A stretch of DNA of 64,000 nucleotides from Hydractinia symbiolongicarpus (taxonomy: Eukaryota; Cnidaria; Hydrozoa; Anthoathecata; Hydractiniidae), in NCBI RefSeq assembly GCF_029227915.1, contig NC_079883.1, positions 7,688,001 through 7,752,000 of the forward strand, read 5' to 3'. Numbering within the stretch: the first letter of the stretch is position 1; each line of letters begins with the position of its first letter. The position numbers and the translations under genes are program-made. Positions 54,229 to 64,000 of this stretch are shown piece after piece. Below the pieces are notes generated by a model that was not told the DNA's origin, searched no databases, and saw only the letters and a list, made by a program, of their open reading frames with translations.

Positions 54229-54416
54229 TGTGGGCCGCCATCGGTAATAGTGCAACACCAAGGCAACCCGTGGTCACGGCGTGAATGAATCCACCTCCAT
54301 GACCCAAGGCCAAAAATCAGATTAATATACTGACCATTCAGAGAATGGCCTACCAGATATTAAACTGATAAGAACAGATACTACACTTGATCTTAGCCAT
54401 TAGGCCGAGAAGCGAT
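54229..54416 (-). ncRNA. U2: U2 spliceosomal snRNA
   Basis: Same RNA as copy 1; PSE at 54462-54470. Confidence 0.95.
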
Positions 54417-54738
54417 AAAGAACAAGCGTTGCCATGATAGGCATCGTCCACACACCGTAACTGCTTGTGGAGCATGTCACGTTACTGTAAAGCTTACAAC
54501 TGTCACCGCGTACGGATGGACGGCGACATAGTAAAAATCACGGCTGTTGATTTAGCCGTAGGATGGAGAGCGACTGTAGCGAGTGGATGGTAACTTACAT
54601 GAATGCTAACAAAGGCGACGATACTAAGTGCGTGATATTACTTTCCAATATGTCTGCGTACATTCCGTTTATCAACGCATTACGCCAGAACGTGCGCGCG
54701 CGTTACACAGTAGACCATGCAGCCGAAATGCGACAGTG

Positions 54739-54811
54739 CGACCCTGCCAGGAGTCGAACCTGGAATCCCCTGATTCGTAGTCAGATGCCTTATCCATTGG
54801 GCCACAGGGCC
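54739..54811 (-). tRNA. trnR-ACG: tRNA-Arg(ACG), G1 form
   Basis: Same as 19641-19713. Confidence 0.97.
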
Positions 54812-55390
54812 ATGCTTATGACTTCGCCCCATCGTCATTTTGGCTTGCGCATTCGTTTTACTTACGACAGAATTCTTCGTGTTTGTAGCCATGAAAGAAA
54901 GGGACTTCTGTGAGTGAATTTTTTTACTGTGGTCTAATAAAAAAGTCGAAACGCAGTGCCCAATATATGAATTGCTCCTAATAGCCGGAAACAGGCCGTG
55001 TCGATGATGTAGGCCGACATACGCAACGCAAACCAAAGAACGCTTTATGAAAATCCTAACACGAGCGCGGAAGAAGCCCAAATTAACAGACTAGATGTAA
55101 TGCTGAAGACCTCAAACTCCAGCAGCTTCTCTTGCAGACTATTGCGTCGTACTACAAATAAAAATTAACATGCTTTCGCATAGTCGCGGCACCCAAAACG
55201 GACATTATACGATGTACAGAAACACACATTTCTGTTTTCGCGCCAAATCAATTCCCGGGAGTGGTACTTTTACGTCCGCATACTTCGCACCGTCTTAAAT
55301 TATATCTCATTTACACGGTAATGTTTAGTATACTTCTACTGTGATAACAAGCATCGTTTATCGTTGGATTGTTGTAAGAAAACATTAAAA

Positions 55391-55942
55391 ATGAGTGAAG
55401 CAGCTTCTCCAAAGAAAATCGCACCCAAGAAGAAACCTGCTGCAAAGAAGACAGCTGATCACCCTAAATATGTGGACATGATCAAGGCTGCTATCGCTAC
55501 CCTAAAGGAACGCGGTGGTTCATCTCGCCAAGCTATTACAAAATATATTCATGCAAATTACAAAGTTGCTGAAAACTCAGATCATCATCTGAAAATGGCT
55601 CTTAAACGAGGAGTAACATCAGGCGATTTGATTCAAACTAAAGGCACTGGTGCTTCTGGATCATTCAAGCTAGGTCAGGTAAAAAAAGAAAAACCTAAGA
55701 AAAAGGCCGCAGCAAAAAAGCCAACGGCAAAGAAGCCTACTGCAAAGAAAAGTACACCAAAAAAGAAGCCAGCAAAGAAGAGCACGCCAAAGAAAGCAGC
55801 AAAGAAGCCTGCCACAAAGAAAGCCTCGGCTAAGAAACCAGCAGCTAAGAAACCCACAAAGAAGCCTGTTGCTAAAAAACCTGCAGCAAAGAAGGTCAAA
55901 AAGACTCCCAAAAAGGCAGCAAAGAAGACCGCAAAAAAATAA
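55391..55942 (+). CDS. H1: Linker histone H1
   Basis: Protein identical to copy 1. Stem-loop at 55975-55990. Confidence 0.97.
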   Translation: MSEAASPKKIAPKKKPAAKKTADHPKYVDMIKAAIATLKERGGSSRQAITKYIHANYKVAENSDHHLKMALKRGVTSGDLIQTKGTGASGSFKLGQVKKEKPKKKAAAKKPTAKKPTAKKSTPKKKPAKKSTPKKAAKKPATKKASAKKPAAKKPTKKPVAKKPAAKKVKKTPKKAAKKTAKK

Positions 55943-56303
55943 TTTGTGTGTATCTGGCTATTACATTAACAAACGGCTATTTTTATAGCCACACATTTAC
56001 AAAAAAACATTATCTTGGTACAAAGTTAAACTTGTTTAAGTCACTTAAACAGTTAAAAAAGAGTAAATTTAAGATTAGATTCCCTAAGTTTAAGTATTTT
56101 CGTTTTTAAATTTCTTATTTTCTTGCTTTTACTTTTCTTGCCCTTCATATTTTTAACATTGTCAAACTTTATGTAGCATAAAATTTTTATGTAGCATAAA
56201 ATTTAAACAGAAAGCAGGACAAAGTTTGATATAAAAAGCTAGCCGTAATATTTTTTATGGATGTGTGGCTATAAAAATAGCCGTTTTTTGTTTGGTAAGA
56301 TGC

Positions 56304-56717
<414 letters not shown>

Positions 56718-57195
56718 TTAAGAAGTCGATGTAGTACGGATACACAAGACGGTCTAAAATGCACTATCGCGCCAAAGTTTTATTTCTCATATTGATTGAC
56801 AGCTAAGGTTCAAAACAAACCATTTGATTGGTGCTAAGAAAGTAATTTCTGATTGGCTGCATAATGACATTACGCTCATTACTTTAACATTTTTATAAAA
56901 TCTGTGTTTTTTGGCTACGGGAAAACGGCTGTATCTTCTGATACACAAAAGCTTTTGACTTTTTTTTTTTTTAGTAAGTAGCAGAAGGTTTGGCGAATTC
57001 CAACGATGCCAAATTTATTGCCTTACTGAAACATTAAGACCACGAATTTTTAAAAAAACTACAGTTTTACTTAAAAAAATGTACAAAATGTTCGGAACAT
57101 TTTGTAATGACGCAACTCTATTGGTTAATTAGGGTGTTTCCACGAGCAGTAGGTAATTTTATGGCCTCTTTTTAAAGCTGTCTGAATTCTGTTAA

Positions 57196-57552
<357 letters not shown>

Positions 57553-58012
57553 GCGTTGTCATTGCTCAACAAAAACGGCTATTTTTATAGCCACAAATCT
57601 TTTAAAACATTACTTTGTGCACGCTTCCAAATTACACAATGTGTAAAGTCTTGTCACAGTTACATTTATTGCTATACGATACTATGTCATATATGACACA
57701 AAAAAAATTTAGAAATACTTTGTAGGGTTAATTTGCCTGGGAGTGTTTCCGTGAAAAGCTGGGTTAAGTTAAATGTAAGCAATAACATGGATCAATGTAC
57801 TTGTCTTTTCTGCAAGTACAGCTAATAATACGTATGAAAAGTGAAGCTAATCCACACACACATGGGGAAGTATTTTAAATGTAGGCTAGTGTTCTTAAGC
57901 ACATTATTTAGAAGTTTTATTAACTTCGGTTAACTTGTAGTGACGCCAAGTAAATGTTTTTTTAAAGATGTGTGGTCTTAAAAAAGACCGTTTGTGTTTG
58001 GTAGACGTTGGT

Positions 58013-58417
58013 TTACTTGCTGCTTGTGTATTTTGTGACGGCTTTTGTTCCTTCACTGACTGCGTGTTTTGCAAGTTCTCCAGGCAAGAGAAGACGTACT
58101 GCGGTTTGAATTTCACGAGAAGAGATGGTCGACTTTTTGTTTTGAAGAGCCAAACGCGAAGCTTCGGAAGCAATGCGCTCAAAGATGTCGTTGACAAATG
58201 AGTTCATGATGCTCATAGCTTTGCTTGAAACTCCGACATCTGGGTGAACTTGTTTCAAAACATTGTAGATGTAAATAGCATAACTTTCCTTTCTCTTTCT
58301 CTTGCGTTTCTTTTCACCAGTTCCACCAATCTTTCCTCCTTTTTTGCCGGCTCTTTTTTCACCTTTCTTGGCTACTTTAGGTGCCTGTTTTCCTCCTTTA
58401 GCTGCTGCGTCAGACAT
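58013..58417 (-). CDS. H2B: Histone H2B
   Basis: Protein identical to copy 1. Variant stem-loop at 57974-57989. Confidence 0.98.
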   Translation of the reverse strand: MSDAAAKGGKQAPKVAKKGEKRAGKKGGKIGGTGEKKRKRKRKESYAIYIYNVLKQVHPDVGVSSKAMSIMNSFVNDIFERIASEASRLALQNKKSTISSREIQTAVRLLLPGELAKHAVSEGTKAVTKYTSSK

Positions 58418-58701
58418 GGTTAAAAATTTTTGCTACTTAACTTGTAAATAAGCATTAAACTGCAAGTCAAAACTTTTTGTTTATAAGTAAAAAAATCGGA
58501 TCGAATTCGATCCGAAAACGCCGATACGCAATTTAATTGGTTAAAAAAAAAATCTTTTGTTTAATACTTAATTATGATTGGTTAAAAAAACATGATTTCG
58601 ATCCTATTTTTATGATGAAAAAACGAGTAAAGTTTATTTCGTTAACACTTACGTTAAATATTCGTACGTTTTTGTATTAACTTACAAATCAAATCGCAGT
58701 T

Positions 58702-59181
58702 ATGTCTGGACGTGGAAAAGGTGGAAAAGCTAAGGCTAAAGCCAAGACAAGATCCTCAAGAGCTGGACTTCAATTTCCAGTCGGTAGAGTGCATAGATTC
58801 CTTCGTAGAGGGCACTATGCTAACCGAATTGGATCTGGAGCACCAGTTTACTTAGCAGCCGTCTTGGAATATTTATCTGCTGAGATATTGGAGTTGGCTG
58901 GTAACGCAGCAAGAGACAACAAAAAAGCTAGGATTATTCCAAGACATTTACAATTGGCTGTTCGTAATGATGAAGAATTAAACAAACTTTTGAGCGGTGT
59001 AACCATTGCAGCTGGTGGTGTTTTGCCAAACATTCAAGCTGTCTTACTCCAAAGAAGAACGACAAAGGACAGAAGAAGTAAACCGCTACACTCAGAAAAC
59101 AACGGCTATTTTTATAGCCACACATCTTTAAAAAAACATTGTTTTTTTCACAAAACTATAACCTTAAAGTCTAATAGATAA
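58702..59181 (+). pseudogene. H2A: Histone H2A with C-terminal frameshift (159-aa ORF)
   Basis: CTTACTCCCAAAG is CTTACTCCAAAG near 59049, one C lost. The frame leaves H2A after residue 116 (QAVLL), skips the normal stop (59079-59081) and reads through the stem-loop (59104-59119) to 59181. The histone fold is intact but the C-tail is replaced. Translation through the stem-loop would displace SLBP and upset mRNA handling. The loss is in a C run about 270 bp from a contig edge, so consensus error is the simpler explanation. Confidence 0.9.
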
Positions 59182-59278
59182 TCCATGCATACGCCTTGTC
59201 CTAAGTAACTCAAAGAAATTAAATAAAAAAATTTGATCACAACGTCAAAATAAATTGCACGTATTTGCACCTACTAAT

Positions 59279-59322
59279 GTCTACGGCCATACCACGATGA
59301 ACACACCCGTTCTCGTCTGATC
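59279..59322 (+). rRNA. 5S rRNA: 5S ribosomal RNA, 5' part only
   Basis: First 44 nt of 5S, ending CTCGTCTGATC at the gap. Box A and box C lie in the missing part. Confidence 0.95.
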
Positions 59323-59822
59323 NNNNNNNNNNNNNNNNNNNNNNNNNNNNNNNNNNNNNNNNNNNNNNNNNNNNNNNNNNNNNNNNNNNNNNNNNNNNNN
59401 NNNNNNNNNNNNNNNNNNNNNNNNNNNNNNNNNNNNNNNNNNNNNNNNNNNNNNNNNNNNNNNNNNNNNNNNNNNNNNNNNNNNNNNNNNNNNNNNNNNN
59501 NNNNNNNNNNNNNNNNNNNNNNNNNNNNNNNNNNNNNNNNNNNNNNNNNNNNNNNNNNNNNNNNNNNNNNNNNNNNNNNNNNNNNNNNNNNNNNNNNNNN
59601 NNNNNNNNNNNNNNNNNNNNNNNNNNNNNNNNNNNNNNNNNNNNNNNNNNNNNNNNNNNNNNNNNNNNNNNNNNNNNNNNNNNNNNNNNNNNNNNNNNNN
59701 NNNNNNNNNNNNNNNNNNNNNNNNNNNNNNNNNNNNNNNNNNNNNNNNNNNNNNNNNNNNNNNNNNNNNNNNNNNNNNNNNNNNNNNNNNNNNNNNNNNN
59801 NNNNNNNNNNNNNNNNNNNNNN
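59323..59822. other. Assembly gap, 500 N
   Basis: Placeholder-length gap. Orientation of the repeat flips across it: left side ends in 5S (+), right side begins inside H3 (+). Confidence 0.98.
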
Positions 59823-60187
<365 letters not shown>

Positions 60188-60381
60188 GCATCTTACCAAA
60201 CAAAAAACGGCTATTTTTATAGCCACACATCCATAAAAAATATTACGGCTAGCTTTTTATATCAAACTTTGTCCTGCTTTCTGTTTAAATTTTATGCTAC
60301 ATAAAAATTTTATGCTACATAAAGTTTGACAATGTTAAAAATATGAAGGGCAAGAAAAGTAAAAGCAAGAAAATAAGAAAT

Positions 60382-61095
60382 TTAAAAACGAAAATACTTA
60401 AACTTAGGGAATCTAATCTTAAATTTACTCTTTTTTAACTGTTTAAGTGACTTAAACAAGTTTAACTTTGTACCAAGATAATGTTTTTTTGTAAATGTGT
60501 GGCTATAAAAATAGCCGTTTGTTAGTGTAATAGCCAGATACACACAAATTATTGCGGTCTTCTTTGCTGCCTTTTTGGGAGTCTTTTTGACCTTCTTTGC
60601 TGCAGGTTTTTTAGCAACAGGCTTCTTTGTGGGTTTCTTAGCTGCTGGTTTCTTAGCCGAGGCTTTCTTTGTGGCAGGCTTCTTTGCTGCTTTCTTTGGC
60701 GTGCTCTTCTTTGCTGGCTTCTTTTTTGGTGTACTTTTCTTTGCAGTAGGCTTCTTTGCCGTTGGCTTTTTTGCTGCGGCCTTTTTCTTAGGTTTTTCTT
60801 TTTTTACCTGACCTAGCTTGAATGATCCAGAAGCACCAGTGCCTTTAGTTTGAATCAAATCGCCTGATGTTACTCCTCGTTTAAGAGCCATTTTCAGATG
60901 ATGATCTGAGTTTTCAGCAACTTTGTAATTTGCATGAATATATTTTGTAATAGCTTGGCGAGATGAACCACCGCGTTCCTTTAGGGTAGCGATAGCAGCC
61001 TTGATCATGTCCACATATTTAGGGTGATCAGCTGTCTTCTTTGCAGCAGGTTTCTTCTTGGGTGCGATTTTCTTTGGAGAAGCTGCTTCACTCAT
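60382..61095 (-). pseudogene. H1: Linker histone H1 with 3' frameshift (237-aa ORF)
   Basis: Codons 1-181 match H1. The end GCAAAAAAATAA of other copies is GCAATAA here: five A are lost, removing the last two lysines and the stop. The frame reads through the stem-loop (60501-60516) and adds about 56 residues of non-H1 sequence to 60382. An A-run length error near a contig edge could explain it; otherwise it is a damaged gene. Confidence 0.9.
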
Positions 61096-61674
61096 TTTTA
61101 ATGTTTTCTTACAACAATCCAACGATAAACGATGCTTGTTATCACAGTAGAAGTATACTAAACATTACCGTGTAAATGAGATATAATTTAAGACGGTGCG
61201 AAGTATGCGGACGTAAAAGTACCACTCCCGGGAATTGATTTGGCGCGAAAACAGAAATGTGTGTTTCTGTACATCGTATAATGTCCGTTTTGGGTGCCGC
61301 GACTATGCGAAAGCATGTTAATTTTTATTTGTAGTACGACGCAATAGTCTGCAAGAGAAGCTGCTGGAGTTTGAGGTCTTCAGCATTACATCTAGTCTGT
61401 TAATTTGGGCTTCTTCCGCGCTCGTGTTAGGATTTTCATAAAGCGTTCTTTGGTTTGCGTTGCGTATGTCGGCCTACATCATCGACACGGCCTGTTTCCG
61501 GCTATTAGGAGCAATTCATATATTGGGCACTGCGTTTCGACTTTTTTATTAGACCACAGTAAAAAAATTCACTCACAGAAGTCCCTTTCTTTCATGGCTA
61601 CAAACACGAAGAATTCTGTCGTAAGTAAAACGAATGCGCAAGCCAAAATGACGATGGGGCGAAGTCATAAGCAT

Positions 61675-61747
61675 GGCCCTGTGGCCCAATGGATAAGGCA
61701 TCTGACTACGAATCAGGGGATTCCAGGTTCGACTCCTGGCAGGGTCG
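61675..61747 (+). tRNA. trnR-ACG: tRNA-Arg(ACG), G1 form
   Basis: Same as 19641-19713, readable here on the plus strand starting GGCCCTGTGGCCC. Confidence 0.97.
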
Positions 61748-62069
61748 CACTGTCGCATTTCGGCTGCATGGTCTACTGTGTAACGCGCGCGCACGTTCTG
61801 GCGTAATGCGTTGATAAACGGAATGTACGCAGACATATTGGAAAGTAATATCACGCACTTAGTATCGTCGCCTTTGTTAGCATTCATGTAAGTTACCATC
61901 CACTCGCTACAGTCGCTCTCCATCCTACGGCTAAATCAACAGCCGTGATTTTTACTATGTCGCCGTCCATCCGTACGCGGTGACAGTTGTAAGCTTTACA
62001 GTAACGTGACATGCTCCACAAGCAGTTACGGTGTGTGGACGATGCCTATCATGGCAACGCTTGTTCTTT

Positions 62070-62257
62070 ATCGCTTCTCGGCCTAATGGCTAAGATCAAG
62101 TGTAGTATCTGTTCTTATCAGTTTAATATCTGGTAGGCCATTCTCTGAATGGTCAGTATATTAATCTGATTTTTGGCCTTGGGTCATGGAGGTGGATTCA
62201 TTCACGCCGTGACCACGGGTTGCCTTGGTGTTGCACTATTACCGATGGCGGCCCACA
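62070..62257 (+). ncRNA. U2: U2 spliceosomal snRNA
   Basis: Same RNA as copy 1 on the plus strand; PSE CCACAAGCA at 62016-62024. Confidence 0.95.
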
Positions 62258-62446
62258 TAAGCAATAAAAGAATAATAGCAGTCCTCTTTCCGACGGCACT
62301 CTGCATAGTCTACGGCGGGAACAAAACGCGTACACTGGGGGAGAATACAGCCTATGCCCCGCGACACGGCAGTTTATAACACACTCAAGCCACAAGCATT
62401 AACAAACTTTGAAGGGTACCCTCATGCTACGGTGCAGTTCCAACTC

Positions 62447-62611
62447 ATACTTACCTGACGGGGAAGTAAAGACTGATCAATGAGGGTTTTCTTCCAGAGT
62501 GAGGCTCTTGCATTGCACTACGCTTGGGCTGACCTCTGCGATTACTGCAAACGTCAGTAACTCGACCGTACAATTTCTGGTAGTGGGGGCCTGCGTCCGC
62601 GCTCGCCCCCT
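62447..62611 (+). ncRNA. U1: U1 spliceosomal snRNA
   Basis: Same RNA as copy 1 on the plus strand; PSE CCACAAGCA at 62390-62398. Confidence 0.95.
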
Positions 62612-62938
62612 CCTTAAGTCAAAATGAATGAGCTTAGAAAAGTTGCGCGGCCAAATGTCGGTGGTGACTTAAACGCTAAGGTAAAACCTCGCTTGGCTGT
62701 TACGAAACGTGATTGCGATATAAGTCCTCGGAAGGCGGCGGAATTTTATTTTATTTGCCATTCCGTCAGGGTTATTGGATGATCGGCAATAGATCGAGTT
62801 TGTATGCATTTGAAAGCTCTTTTTTCTCGTACTATCACCTGAAAATGTCGTAGGAAAATGTCATAGGAAACACTTTCAACAACCGCCACGTTCCTTAATT
62901 GTTATAACAAGAAATATATCACAGCAAATGAAAATGAA

Positions 62939-63058
62939 AAGCCTACGACACCGGGAGTTCCCAGGCGGTCCCCCATCCAAGTACTATCCCGGCCCGACGA
63001 TGCTTAACTTCCGTGATCAGACGAGAACGGGTGTGTTCATCGTGGTATGGCCGTAGAC
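62939..63058 (-). rRNA. 5S rRNA: 5S ribosomal RNA
   Basis: Same 120-nt RNA on minus; terminator is the AAAA at 62937-62940. Confidence 0.98.
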
Positions 63059-63255
63059 ATTAGTAGGTGCAAATACGTGCAATTTATTTTGACGTTGTGA
63101 TCAAATTTTTTTATTTAATTTCTTTGAGTTACTTAGGACAAGGCGTATGCATGGATTATCTATTAGACTTTAAGGTTATAGTTTTGTGAAAAAAACAATG
63201 TTTTTTTAAAGATGTGTGGCTATAAAAATAGCCGTTGTTTTCTGAGTGTAGCGGT

Positions 63256-63636
63256 TTACTTCTTCTGTCCTTTGTCGTTCTTCTTTGGGAGTAAGACAGC
63301 TTGAATGTTTGGCAAAACACCACCAGCTGCAATGGTTACACCGCTCAAAAGTTTGTTTAATTCTTCATCATTACGAACAGCCAATTGTAAATGTCTTGGA
63401 ATAATCCTAGCTTTTTTGTTGTCTCTTGCTGCGTTACCAGCCAACTCCAATATCTCAGCAGATAAATATTCCAAGACGGCTGCTAAGTAAACTGGTGCTC
63501 CAGATCCAATTCGGTTAGCATAGTGCCCTCTACGAAGGAATCTATGCACTCTACCGACTGGAAATTGAAGTCCAGCTCTTGAGGATCTTGTCTTGGCTTT
63601 AGCCTTAGCTTTTCCACCTTTTCCACGTCCAGACAT
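63256..63636 (-). CDS. H2A: Histone H2A
   Basis: Protein identical to copy 1, with the normal C-tail. Stem-loop at 63218-63233. Confidence 0.98.
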   Translation of the reverse strand: MSGRGKGGKAKAKAKTRSSRAGLQFPVGRVHRFLRRGHYANRIGSGAPVYLAAVLEYLSAEILELAGNAARDNKKARIIPRHLQLAVRNDEELNKLLSGVTIAAGGVLPNIQAVLLPKKNDKGQKK

Positions 63637-63920
63637 AACTGCGATTTGATTTGTAAGTTAATACAAAAACGTACGAATATTTAACGTAAGTGTTAACGAA
63701 ATAAACTTTACTCGTTTTTTCATCATAAAAATAGGATCGAAATCATGTTTTTTTAACCAATCATAATTAAGTATTAAACAAAAGATTTTTTTTTTAACCA
63801 ATTAAATTGCGTATCGGCGTTTTCGGATCGAATTCGATCCGATTTTTTTACTTATAAACAAAAAGTTTTGACTTGCAGTTTAATGCTTATTTACAAGTTA
63901 AGTAGCAAAAATTTTTAACC

Positions 63921-64000
63921 ATGTCTGACGCAGCAGCTAAAGGAGGAAAACAGGCACCTAAAGTAGCCAAGAAAGGTGAAAAAAGAGCCGGCAAAAAAGG
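63921..64000 (+). CDS. H2B: Histone H2B, cut by window end
   Basis: First 26 codons and 2 bases, [14 protein letters not shown] onward, identical to other copies; continues past the window. Confidence 0.96.
   Translation, partial: MSDAAAKGGKQAPKVAKKGEKRAGKK

Overview
The window is a tandem array of one composite housekeeping repeat from an animal genome. All five histones are replication-dependent types with 3' stem-loops. H4 appears to differ from the common vertebrate form only by Ile at position 21 (mature numbering), and H2B carries a lysine/arginine-rich N-tail. Intergenic DNA is AT-rich. Together these suggest an invertebrate metazoan. Histone details (H2[13 protein letters not shown] segment, H2[17 protein letters not shown] segment) feel cnidarian, perhaps hydrozoan, but that is a weak inference from memory and not a search result.

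Each repeat is about 5.85 kb and holds nine genes. In + strand order from the copy boundary they are: tRNA-Arg(ACG) (-), H1 (+), H3 (-), H4 (+), H2B (-), H2A (+), 5S rRNA (+), U1 snRNA (-), U2 snRNA (-). H3/H4 and H2B/H2A are divergent pairs with shared promoter spacers. H1/H3 and H4/H2B are convergent. U2 and U1 run in the same direction, and each has the nonamer CCACAAGCA 54-57 bp upstream of its 5' end, the position expected of a proximal sequence element (PSE). One repeat therefore supplies nucleosome proteins, a ribosomal RNA, a tRNA and two spliceosomal RNAs. It mixes Pol II genes with non-polyadenylated 3' ends (histones, U1, U2) and Pol III genes (5S, tRNA).

Layout: copies 1-3 (1-17628) are complete type A repeats of 5876 bp. 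Copy 4 (17629-19415) is type A on its left and type B on its right, with a 500-N gap (18210-18709) where H1 to 5S should be. Copies 5-10 (19416-54513) are complete type B repeats, 5852 bp or slightly shorter. Copy 11 (54514-59322) is type B and stops inside 5S at a second 500-N gap (59323-59822). After that gap, 59823-64000 is a type B repeat in the opposite orientation, entering inside H3 and leaving inside H2B. Type B differs from type A by a 22-bp deletion after 5S, a 2-bp shorter CA run and scattered substitutions, including base 1 of the tRNA.

Copies are nearly identical, as expected from concerted evolution or recent amplification. Damaged genes are few: H4 in copy 5 (frameshift), H4 in copy 7 (in-frame loss of residues), H2A in copy 11 (frameshift) and H1 in the inverted block (frameshift). 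The frameshifts fall in homopolymer runs and two lie near a gap, so consensus error is possible. I found no transposon, CRISPR array or protein gene other than histones.
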